64,000 nucleotides of DNA from Candidatus Rifleibacteriota bacterium (lineage in GTDB: Bacteria > Muiribacteriota > Ozemobacteria > Ozemobacterales > Ozemobacteraceae). Made by a program: the position numbers and the translations under genes. Below, one piece after another: positions 51,372 to 58,898 of the stretch. Every line of letters starts with the position of its first letter. Position 1 is the stretch's first letter. A model generated the notes under the pieces. It saw nothing but the letters and a program-made list of their open reading frames with translations. It ran no database searches and was not told where the DNA came from. The stretch lies in NCBI GenBank assembly GCA_012520995.1, contig JAAYNI010000096.1, forward strand, positions 1 to 64,000, written 5' to 3'.

Positions 51372-53206
51372 TACTCGACTGTGACAGATTTAGCCAAGTT
51401 TCTGGGCTGATCTACGTCAAGACCTTTAAAATCCGCTACATAATAAGCGAAAAGCTGCAAAGGAACTGCATTTATAATTGGAGAAAAGACTTCTGATACT
51501 TCCGGTATATAAATGACGTTGTCAGCAACGTCTTGGATGTGCTCGTCGCCTTCACTTGCCAAGGCAATAACAGTGCCTTTTCTAGCTTTTACTTCCTCAA
51601 CGTTTGAAAGCGTCTTTTTGTAGAGATCCGACTTTGTAAGAATTGCGAAGACTGGCATTTTGTCGTCTATCAAGGCAATAGGTCCGTGCTTCATTTCGCC
51701 TGCAGCATAGGCTTGAGCATGGATATAGCTCACTTCCTTAAGTTTAAGCGCTCCTTCCATAGCGGTAGGGAAGTTTACTCCTCTGCCTATATAGAGAAAA
51801 CTTTTTGCATTTATATACTTTCTGGCTATCTCTTGTATTGGTTTTGTATTTTCAAGAATCTGTTCAATCTTTTGAGGCAGCACTTTGAGTTCGCTGATTT
51901 TTTCTTTCACATATTCAGGAGTGAGGACAGAACGGATTTTGCCGAGCATAAGAGCGAGGAGTGTGAGTGCTGTAAGCATGGCTATATAAGCTTTTGTTGA
52001 TGCTACTGCAATTTCAGGGCCAGCATGTATATAAACCAGTCCGTCAACTTCACGTGTCATAGTTGAATCTTTGGCATTCACTACGCCTAGAACCTTTGCT
52101 CCCATTTGCTTGGCTAAGCGTATGGCTTCAAGTGTGTCGGCTGTTTCACCCGATTGGCTGATGCCTATGACCAAGGTGTTTTGATCAACTAAGGGTTTCC
52201 TGTATCTGAACTCGCTTGCGGAGTCGCACTCCACAGGTATTCTCACCATCTCTTCTAGCAGATATTTTGCCACGCAGCCTGCATAATAAGCTGTTCCGCA
52301 AGCTACTATGATGATGCGCTGAGTTCTGTAGATTTCCGGTCCTGTGAGTCCGAGCTCGTCCAAGTATATTTTACCCTCTTCTTCGGACGTGCGTCCTCCG
52401 ATTGTGTTTCTGATGACTTGAGGCTGTTCATAGATTTCTTTCAGCATAAAATGAGGAAAACCGTCTTTTTCAGCTGCAACGGGGTTCCAGTCAATTGTTA
52501 CTGATTCTTTTGACAAGGGAGTTCCGTCTGTCAGGTCAAAAAACTCTATGGAATCTTTGGTTACAAGAGCGCCTTCAAGATTATCCAGATAAGTTACTTT
52601 TCTGGTGTAAGGCAGAATAGGGGTCACGTCAGAGGCAAGAAAGTTTTCGTTTGTTCCGTGTCCGACTAGCAAGGGAGCATTTTTTCTGGCACAAAGTATT
52701 TTGTCTGGGTGATCTTTGTGTATGACGGCTATAGCATAAGCGCCTTCTACTTCATGAAGAGCATCTAAAACGGCTTGTTTCAGATCGCCAGTGTATTTTT
52801 CTTCGATTAGGTGAGCAAGGACTTCTGAGTCGGTTTCCGATACAAACTTATGCCCTTGAGCTAATAGGTTTTTTTTGAGTTTAATGTAGTTTTCAATTAT
52901 GCCATTATGAGCAACCATCAGGCTGTTTTTGCAATCTCCGTGCGGGTGAGCATTAAAAGTTGTGGGTCTTCCGTGAGTTGCCCATCTGGTATGGCCTATG
53001 CCTATGGTTGAATCGGATGGAAAAGTGTCCAGTAAAAGGTTTTTAAGGTCACTGAGCTTTCCGGGTTCTTTTTTGCAAATTATCTGGTTATTGTCGACAA
53101 CCGCAATGCCCGCAGAGTCATAACCACGGTATTCGAGTCTTCTTAAACCGTCATATATAGTTTCACTGGCTTTGTTGTTGCCAATATAGCCTATAATTCC
53201 GCACAT
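51371..53206 (-). CDS. glmS: Glutamine-fructose-6-phosphate aminotransferase GlmS
   Basis: Makes glucosamine-6-phosphate for peptidoglycan and lipopolysaccharide. The 611-residue protein begins MCGIIGYIGN with the catalytic Cys2, has the glutaminase motifs IGHTRWATHGRP and VAHNGIIENY, and two SIS domains (IIVACGTAYYAGCVAKYLLE and later FLYIGRGVNFPTAMEGALKL). The C-terminus LAKSVTVE is typical. AAAGGA precedes the ATG. No glmS ribozyme is evident in the short leader upstream of 53206, which is only 55 bases from the next gene. Confidence 0.97.
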   Translation of the reverse strand: MCGIIGYIGNNKASETIYDGLRRLEYRGYDSAGIAVVDNNQIICKKEPGKLSDLKNLLLDTFPSDSTIGIGHTRWATHGRPTTFNAHPHGDCKNSLMVAHNGIIENYIKLKKNLLAQGHKFVSETDSEVLAHLIEEKYTGDLKQAVLDALHEVEGAYAIAVIHKDHPDKILCARKNAPLLVGHGTNENFLASDVTPILPYTRKVTYLDNLEGALVTKDSIEFFDLTDGTPLSKESVTIDWNPVAAEKDGFPHFMLKEIYEQPQVIRNTIGGRTSEEEGKIYLDELGLTGPEIYRTQRIIIVACGTAYYAGCVAKYLLEEMVRIPVECDSASEFRYRKPLVDQNTLVIGISQSGETADTLEAIRLAKQMGAKVLGVVNAKDSTMTREVDGLVYIHAGPEIAVASTKAYIAMLTALTLLALMLGKIRSVLTPEYVKEKISELKVLPQKIEQILENTKPIQEIARKYINAKSFLYIGRGVNFPTAMEGALKLKEVSYIHAQAYAAGEMKHGPIALIDDKMPVFAILTKSDLYKKTLSNVEEVKARKGTVIALASEGDEHIQDVADNVIYIPEVSEVFSPIINAVPLQLFAYYVADFKGLDVDQPRNLAKSVTVE

Positions 53207-53261
53207 TTTTTGAGTCCTTTGGTATTATTCTTTTTAAGAGAAGTCACAATCATATCTTCTC

Positions 53262-54974
53262 TTAAATGCCTGCAACAGCTTTGTGGTCGTTTATTTTTCT
53301 TCTGGCAGTTTCAGCAAAGACAGTGTCTTTTTTGTCCTTGATTAATCCTTCAAGGATGTTTATCGCTTCTTTTTGTTTGTTCAGGTATCCGATTAAAAAG
53401 TCGGCATATTCAAGAGCTGCTTTGGGAGAACGTTCTTTTGAATAATAATTATAATAGTTTTCAGCAGCTTCATCATTTTTGCCGTTGGCAAGATCAATCA
53501 GGGCAAGTGTTTTGTAGACCCGCGGTGTTTGAGCAGGTTTTATACCTGCGATTAATGTTTCGGCATCATAGGACATGCCTGAAGAAGCATATAGTTCAGC
53601 GAGTTCAAGTCTTGCGAGTTCATATGTTGGGTTTTCTTCTATGATTGAGAGCATTAAAGCAACTGCGCCTTCATAGTTTTCTTGGTGCTTCATCGCTTTT
53701 GCTACTTGAAGAACATAGCGAGGGTTATTAGGCAAGGCTTTTCTTGCTTTGTCTGCAAGCATATGGGCTTCTGTGTAAAGGCCGTTGTATAAGAAGATTT
53801 CGGATTTGATGTAGTTGGCTTCCGGATTAGTCGGCGAAGAGCTCAATATACGGTTGACTCTGTATATAGCGTCATTGAAGTTTCCGTTTATGTAGTCAAT
53901 ATAAGCTAGACCTGTGGCTGCTATGATAGAGTCTGGGAAGAGTCTGTCCATTTCTTTGTAAAGGGCTATTGCTTCATTTACTTTGCCTGTTTCCAAATAG
54001 AGGTCGATCAAATTGATCATGATCATTTCATCTTTTTGAATAGCAAGAGCTTTTTTGAAGTAGTTTTCAGCTGCTCCGGTATTTCCTTGTTTGTTGAATA
54101 TCATTGCTAAATAAAGCAGGCTCTGAAAATGGTTAGGATTGAGTTTTGCAGAGTTGTTGAAGTGATTGGCTGCTTTTTGGTAATCGCCGTCCATGTAGTA
54201 GGTGACACCCATGTAATATTGAGGTTCGTAATCTTTGCCTCGAGATTCATTGAAAACTTTGACGAATTTTTCTATGGCTCTGTCTGTATGGCCATCGTCC
54301 ATGGCTTTGATACCCTCTTCAAGAGTTGAGAGGGGTCTTGGAGGGGAAATCTTGTAAAAGTTTCTGCTTATGTATGGAGCGTGGAGAGTTTGATCGCTTG
54401 TAATTTTTGGATAATGAGTTTCAGAGGTGGCAGGAGCTAGCACTTCTCCCACAGGTATTACTTTAAGTTCGTATTCCGCAGCTATAGAAACAGTTTCTCT
54501 GGTCTTGGGTATTTCCAGATTGTAACCGCCAGCTGTTGTAGTGTAAATAGCTTCGGGCCCTATCGGATAAGCCGAGGCAGCTGATATGGCTGAGTCTATC
54601 TGAGAAAGAAGGGCTTCGTAAACTTTTTGTCCAGGGTTCGCATATACGAGATAACTTGCGTGTTCACGAGCTGTTTGAAGATGTCCGGTCATTATATAGC
54701 AATAGGTCAGGTAATATCTGATTTCGTGGTTATATGGCTGAATATTGCTTATTTGCGCCAAATAGTCACCTGCAGCGGCATAATCGCCCATGGAATAATG
54801 GCGGATTCCTTCGTAATATAGAATATCCGACATGCTTTGAGCCATTATTGCGCCAGCCATGGAAAGAAAGCCTATTAATATCGCTATAATCAGAACAGTT
54901 TTGTTAATTGGTGGCAATGCTTCAAACTCCTTGCGTAAGTCTTGCAAGTCCTTCATGTCGTTATTGTCATTCAT
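53262..54974 (-). CDS. Membrane-anchored TPR protein
   Basis: A 570-residue protein. A cytoplasmic N-terminal segment (about 25 residues) is followed by one membrane helix (KTVLIIAILIGFLSMAGAIM). Then come tetratricopeptide repeats at about 60-130 and again from about 230 to the end (KYYMGVTYYMDGDYQKAANH-like units, classic FNKQGNTGAAENYFKKAL). The middle stretch is Pro/Thr-rich. It is likely a scaffold in the periplasm or outer face of the membrane. AGGAGAG precedes the ATG. It follows the STAS gene by 53 bases. Confidence 0.8.
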   Translation of the reverse strand: MNDNNDMKDLQDLRKEFEALPPINKTVLIIAILIGFLSMAGAIMAQSMSDILYYEGIRHYSMGDYAAAGDYLAQISNIQPYNHEIRYYLTYCYIMTGHLQTAREHASYLVYANPGQKVYEALLSQIDSAISAASAYPIGPEAIYTTTAGGYNLEIPKTRETVSIAAEYELKVIPVGEVLAPATSETHYPKITSDQTLHAPYISRNFYKISPPRPLSTLEEGIKAMDDGHTDRAIEKFVKVFNESRGKDYEPQYYMGVTYYMDGDYQKAANHFNNSAKLNPNHFQSLLYLAMIFNKQGNTGAAENYFKKALAIQKDEMIMINLIDLYLETGKVNEAIALYKEMDRLFPDSIIAATGLAYIDYINGNFNDAIYRVNRILSSSPTNPEANYIKSEIFLYNGLYTEAHMLADKARKALPNNPRYVLQVAKAMKHQENYEGAVALMLSIIEENPTYELARLELAELYASSGMSYDAETLIAGIKPAQTPRVYKTLALIDLANGKNDEAAENYYNYYSKERSPKAALEYADFLIGYLNKQKEAINILEGLIKDKKDTVFAETARRKINDHKAVAGI

Positions 54975-55027
54975 CTGGGATTCTCTCTCCTAAAAGTTGT
55001 TCAGTCTTGTTTACGAAGAGCAGTTGT

Positions 55028-55381
55028 CTAGCCTCTAAGGTGTTCCAAGGCTTCTTCTTCATTAGCCGTATTAACAAAATAGCTGAAAAGGCCAGTCATT
55101 TCGAATACGGAAGTGTGATGTTTGTCCAGACCCCATGTATAAATTTCACCGTCAAGGTCATCCATGACGATGGAACATATGTTTATGAGGTGGGCTATTC
55201 CAGGGCTTGAGACTAAGGAAACGCCTGTGAAGTCAAGTCCGAAAAGTGAATAGCCTTCGTTGATTGCTTCTTCAACTTGTGTTTTGAGAGCATCTCCGCC
55301 CTGTTCTGCTATATAGCCATTAAGTCTAAAGAGGATAACATCGTCTTTTTCTTCTTTTGTAATGCTGTAAGATGTTTGCAT
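55028..55381 (-). CDS. STAS-domain anti-anti-sigma factor-like protein
   Basis: A 117-residue single STAS domain: VILFRLNGYIAEQGGDALKT, then FGLDFTGVSLVSSPGIAHLI with the conserved Ser pair (residue about 62) that is phosphorylated in SpoIIAA/RsbV-type antagonists, and a final helix. It would regulate a partner by binding an anti-sigma kinase, but no kinase, phosphatase or sigma gene is nearby. GGAGTG precedes the ATG at 55381. First gene of the minus-strand run to lptA. Confidence 0.88.
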   Translation of the reverse strand: MQTSYSITKEEKDDVILFRLNGYIAEQGGDALKTQVEEAINEGYSLFGLDFTGVSLVSSPGIAHLINICSIVMDDLDGEIYTWGLDKHHTSVFEMTGLFSYFVNTANEEEALEHLRG

Positions 55382-55439
55382 GGTTCACTCCGTCTTAGTT
55401 GCGGACAATTGTACCTTATAAAGAAAAAATAGTAAACCC

Positions 55440-55740
55440 TAAAAAGCTAGCGCTTTGTTTTCTTTAAAACTTTCCTGCCAGCTTTTCAAAATTCACAATA
55501 CAATAGTTGCTAATATTTATGCCGCAGCACTAGCAGTGGAGAGTGGTCAATAGAGAGTGAACAGTTGAATTGTTTAGATTCAAACACTAAAACTGATAAG
55601 TGCTTTGAGATGCTGCTGCACCCTACGCTCTAAGCCCTACTCACTGATTTTAAGCTATGCTTAAAATCCCGTCTGTGTCCATCTGTGGATAGAAAAAAAC
55701 TGTCCGATAATAAATATTTAGATGTTACAGATTACTAGGT
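55440..55740 (+). repeat. Composite intergenic repeat, copy 9 (complete, forward)
   Basis: In order: CGCTTTGTTTTCTTTAAAAC near 55451, CTTTTCAAAATTCACAATAC near 55483, GCAGTGGAGAGTGGTC near 55530, TGTTTAGATTCAAACAC, TGATAAGTGCTTTGAGATGC near 55592-55611, CCCTACGCTCTAAGCCCTAC at 55620-55639, TTTTAAGCTATGCTTAAAAT at 55647-55666 and CCATCTGTGGATAGAAAAAA near 55679-55698. Arrangement and spacing follow the 19.6 kb copy. Confidence 0.75.
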
Positions 55741-55748
55741 AAAATAAA

Positions 55749-55777
55749 AAATGTGCCGTTTTTCAAACGACACATTG
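55749..55777 (-). terminator. Hairpin with T-rich tail on the minus strand
   Basis: AATGTG-C-CGTTT and AAACG-A-CACATT form an 11-pair stem with one mismatch around a TTC loop. Read on the minus strand it is followed by TTTTTTATTTT, so it is a good intrinsic terminator. No minus-strand gene ends here, which suggests an unannotated RNA transcribed from about 55.9 kb toward 55.75 kb. Confidence 0.45.
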
Positions 55778-55809
55778 AAAGGGAGTTAGGGATTTGATTG
55801 TCCATCCTT

Positions 55810-55839
55810 ATGGAAGCTAACTTAAAGTTAACCTTCCAT
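55810..55839. other. Near-perfect inverted repeat in the leader region of the HTH gene
   Basis: ATGGAAGCTAACTT and AGTTAACCTTCCAT form a 13-pair stem with one bulge and a two- or three-base loop. It lies between the hairpin at 55749-55777 and the HTH gene start at 55967. It could be the stem of a small RNA or an operator for the downstream DNA-binding protein. The remaining part of the gap 55840-55966 is a T-rich stretch (55884-55903) without a gene. Confidence 0.4.
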
Positions 55840-55966
55840 GAACTTCAATATTCATATCGGCGCTAAAAGTTAAAGTCCTTAGTCTTTTTTTATTTTTTTT
55901 TAAATTAAAGCTTCTGCTTTTTTTTGCCGATTCAAGTTCAGAAGAATATTTATAGCGGAGATTTTT

Positions 55967-56188
55967 ATGAATAGCGAAGTTTTGTTGACAATCCCGGAAC
56001 TCATGAAGTTCCTGAAAATAAAAAGAAACACGGTATATGTCTTGAGAGAACAGGGGCTGCCGACAATTAAGCTTGGCCGCTCAGTAAGATTTCGTCTTTC
56101 CAGCGTTTTGGAATGGTTAGCTTCGCTAGAAGATAATAATGCCGATGTAGCTGTGAAAGCCGTCGTTGACTACTCCCATCTGTTATGA
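55967..56188 (+). CDS. Excisionase-family helix-turn-helix protein
   Basis: A 73-residue DNA-binding protein of the HTH_17/excisionase (MerR-like) type: LTIPELMKFLKIKRNTVYVL then EQGLPTIKLGRSVRFRLSSV, the full domain in one small protein. GGAG precedes the ATG by about seven bases. Its stop overlaps the start of a 54-residue membrane miniprotein (ATGA), so the two form an operon. Such proteins regulate excision or act as small transcription factors; no integrase is in the window. The inverted repeat at 55810-55839 is a possible binding site. Confidence 0.85.
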   Translation: MNSEVLLTIPELMKFLKIKRNTVYVLREQGLPTIKLGRSVRFRLSSVLEWLASLEDNNADVAVKAVVDYSHLL

Positions 56189-56349
56189 TACTGCAAAATG
56201 TCGAAATAACAGCAGAAATGCTGACTTTGGTAATCTTTTCCGCGACCGCCGCATTTTTATTCAGCAGGACTCTTGTAGACTTAGTGAATGAGTGGAATCT
56301 TGATAAAGCGATAGAAAAAAGCAATAAAGGCGGCAAACGCCTTATTTAG
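56185..56349 (+). CDS. 54-residue membrane miniprotein coupled to the HTH gene
   Basis: A 55-codon frame begins with ATG at 56185, inside the stop of the HTH gene (ATGA), and ends with TAG at 56347. Residues about 12-32 form one hydrophobic helix (MLTLVIFSATAAFLFSRTLV); the C-terminus is basic and polar (KAIEKSNKGGKRLI). The coupling to a regulator and the helix followed by a positive tail support a real gene. No family is recognised. Candidates are a small membrane regulator, a toxin-like peptide or a phage-type accessory protein. The last codons also form a short hairpin (AAGGCG/CGCCTT at 56327-56343). Confidence 0.6.
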   Translation: MILQNVEITAEMLTLVIFSATAAFLFSRTLVDLVNEWNLDKAIEKSNKGGKRLI

Positions 56350-56727
56350 TGCTGTGTTGCAACTAAAATTTCTCTGTTCAATGACAAGCAAGACAACCAA
56401 ACTATTCATGATTCTTTGATGCAACAATCGCACTAGAGTGATGAGTGGCAGGTTGAATTGTTTATAACTTAATTACTGAAAGTGATAAGTGCTTTGCCAT
56501 TGCTTCTGTAGTTTTCAGCCTTTGTGCCTTGTTTCGTGCTTCAGAAAAGGTTTTTGGTTCTCCGTCTGCGTAATCTGTGGATAAAAAATAGGGGTTGGGG
56601 CGTAGCTGGAAGAATGTCAGATGTTCTTTTTCCGTGTATTCTGTGGTTTATTAAAATGCTAGCATCAATCACAAGTTGCTTCTGACTCACCACCCGCCAC
56701 CCCACTACCCACTAACCACTGTTTTCA
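56350..56727. repeat. Composite intergenic repeat, copy 10 (rearranged)
   Basis: CACTAGAGTGATGAGTGGCA near 56430, GATAAGTGCTTTGCCATTGC near 56482-56501, GTAATCTGTGGATAAAAAAT near 56569-56588 and TTCCGTGTATTCTGTGG near 56630, in forward order. A second CCACTC-type block (CTCACCACCCGCCACCCCAC, then TACCCACTAACCACTG) at 56688-56722 ends six bases before the stop of the transglycosylase gene. No gene is seen here. Confidence 0.7.
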
Positions 56728-58764
56728 TCAGTATATGCGTTTGTAGTTCCAGTAGGTTCCCATAACTTTTTTATAGTAATCACGGGTTTCTGACATTGGC
56801 ACTTTGTCCATCATCTCCAACAGAGGGAGCTTTGAGTTCGGCGTGTTTAAAAGTCTTCTCTTAATGGCGCCTTGCCCTCCATTGTAAGCGGCTGTAGCTA
56901 GAAAAATTTCGCCGTCAAAATATTTTGTCAGATAGTCCAAATACCAAGTTCCAAATCTGATATTTAAGTCGGTGTCCCAGATATCTGAAGTTTTAAACTT
57001 CTTAACGTTAAGTTGTTCGGCAATCCATTTTCCCGTGGAAGGCAAAATCTGCATTAAACCCATGGCATTGCTGGATGAGAGAACTGCAGGGTTGTAGTGG
57101 CTTTCTTCTCTCATGATGGATAAAATCCAGTATTTGTCCACTCCGAATTCTTTTGAGTATTTTTCAACCGAGTCGTTGTATGCCAATGGATACATGGCTT
57201 TTAATGCCCATTTTGGCAAATCTTCAAGATTCTTGCCTTTCTCGGCGGATTGCCTGGCAAATCTGTCGCCCAGAGTTACGAGCATGCTGAAATTGTTTGT
57301 TTCTTCAGCTAGGTCGATCATGGCTTTGAAGAGAGTTTCATTTGCGGGAAAGCTGTTGCTTAGTCTATTCATTATGCTGGAAGAATGTGCAAGAAAGCCT
57401 CCCTTGCCCATAAGTTCAGCTCTTTCCAGTGAAATGAGCATGCCTTTAGTGAGTTTTCCTGTGGGCTGGGCGTTAGTGGAACCCAGTTTTTTTTCTCTAT
57501 TCTCAGGAAAAATCCACCACAGGAAAAAGGAAGTCGGAAATTTTCGTTCCAGAAAGTCTTTCAGTGACTTGTCTGGTGTTTCGCCAGGTTTGGTTGACAT
57601 TATCGCATAACCTGCCGCATCGTCAGCTCTGTGGTTGGAAGGGAACATTCTGATAAGTGTAAGAAAATAAGGCATTGCTCTTTCTTTGTCGCCATCATCA
57701 AAGGCTTCCAAGCCGAATTCGTATAAAAGGGCTGCAAGGTTATATGGAGCTATTTTGGATTTGTACAGCTCATTTGCTGTTTTTAGTGTTTCAGCGTCTT
57801 TTTTTTGTTTGTAGACACATTTGAAGAGCATAAGAGTTGTATCCAGTTCGTCGCCTGGCCATTTTTTCATGTTTACGGTTTTTTCGTATGCCTCTAAGGC
57901 TTCTGTGTATTTTCTTGTTTTATAGAGAGCTTCGGCTTTTAAGCGGGCAGCTATGTTTTTCTCGCCAGCTTCTGCAGTTGAGCTTTTTAAGACTTCATTG
58001 CAGAGTTCGAGAGCGTTTTCGATTTTGTCATCTTTTGTGGCTCTTGCGGCTTCCAAAAGCGCGAAAAGGTCTGAACCTATGTTTTTCTTGGCCAGTTTAC
58101 GGTGGTTTTTGGGAAACTCGTCAAGAACGCCAGCTGAAAGAGCGTATACAGCAATGTCTTGCCACTCTCTTGTTAGAAAAGTGTATTTTTCCGGGTTTTG
58201 TATAATTTCACTCAAAATGCTTTTTGCGGCCTGAGGGGGTTGTCTGAACCTTCTTCCCTTGAAATATTCTTTTAAGGCTGACATGGCAAATCTGGACCTT
58301 CTGCCGTTTGTGAGAAAGGAGAGTTTGCTCATTCTTTCATAGGCGTTTGCTCTGGCGGAAGATGAAGACATGCTTTTGACTGTTTGTTCAAGGCTTGCAA
58401 GGTCACTTGTGTTTTTTGCTTGGTTGATGTTGATTGAGAAAAGTCTTGCTTTGGCGGCTTCATAGGTTTCTGAATCCTTGCAGTTTGTGATTAATTTTTC
58501 CAAGGTTTTTGTCGCATCTTTTTTGTAGCCGAGATTTTCTTGTGAGAGGGCTTTTACATATAAAACATGACCTTCGTAACTGGATGGAGCTTTTAGTTCT
58601 TCGCTTAGAGCAAGAGCTTTTTTGTAATCACCTTCGTGAAAAGTTTTTCCCATATTAATAAATCTGGAAGCGAAGGTTTGAGCTTTTACGTGCAGCGGAA
58701 AGCTTAGAGTAATTGTAAGAGTTAAAGCTGAAATTAAAGTGAACTTGAGGTTTTTTCTAAACAT
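56728..58764 (-). CDS. Soluble lytic murein transglycosylase (Slt70-like)
   Basis: A 678-residue periplasmic enzyme cleaving the glycan strand of peptidoglycan. Signal peptide MFRKNLKFTLISALTLTITL. Residues about 30-500 are a helical TPR-like superhelix, as in Slt70. The C-terminal SLT domain has MREESHYNPAVLSSSNAMG with the catalytic Glu, LMQILPSTGKWIAEQL and AAYNGGQGAIKRRL. The last codons end next to a composite repeat. It is transcribed divergently from the EF-G-like gene. Confidence 0.93.
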   Translation of the reverse strand: MFRKNLKFTLISALTLTITLSFPLHVKAQTFASRFINMGKTFHEGDYKKALALSEELKAPSSYEGHVLYVKALSQENLGYKKDATKTLEKLITNCKDSETYEAAKARLFSININQAKNTSDLASLEQTVKSMSSSSARANAYERMSKLSFLTNGRRSRFAMSALKEYFKGRRFRQPPQAAKSILSEIIQNPEKYTFLTREWQDIAVYALSAGVLDEFPKNHRKLAKKNIGSDLFALLEAARATKDDKIENALELCNEVLKSSTAEAGEKNIAARLKAEALYKTRKYTEALEAYEKTVNMKKWPGDELDTTLMLFKCVYKQKKDAETLKTANELYKSKIAPYNLAALLYEFGLEAFDDGDKERAMPYFLTLIRMFPSNHRADDAAGYAIMSTKPGETPDKSLKDFLERKFPTSFFLWWIFPENREKKLGSTNAQPTGKLTKGMLISLERAELMGKGGFLAHSSSIMNRLSNSFPANETLFKAMIDLAEETNNFSMLVTLGDRFARQSAEKGKNLEDLPKWALKAMYPLAYNDSVEKYSKEFGVDKYWILSIMREESHYNPAVLSSSNAMGLMQILPSTGKWIAEQLNVKKFKTSDIWDTDLNIRFGTWYLDYLTKYFDGEIFLATAAYNGGQGAIKRRLLNTPNSKLPLLEMMDKVPMSETRDYYKKVMGTYWNYKRIY

Positions 58765-58825
58765 AAAGTCTTGTTTCCTCCAGAGGCTTTTGTACCGGCA
58801 ATTATGAAAAAAAGCAAGCTACAAG

Positions 58826-58854
58826 TTGCAAAATCAATTGAAATGCTGTATAAG
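58826..58854 (+). promoter_or_regulatory. Sigma70-type promoter of the EF-G-like gene
   Basis: TTGCAA (58826-58831) and TATAAG (58849-58854) are separated by exactly 17 bases, 45 bases before the start codon. No operator is evident. Confidence 0.6.
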
Positions 58855-58898
58855 TACCCAGCCATATTTATACCCCAATGTTTTTTAGGAGCTTTTTA

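Noticed and set aside
51302-51496. glmS ribozyme or riboswitch near glmS
   Set aside because: The leader upstream of glmS (53207-53261) is only 55 bases, too short for the glmS ribozyme, and 51302-51496 lies within coding sequence.
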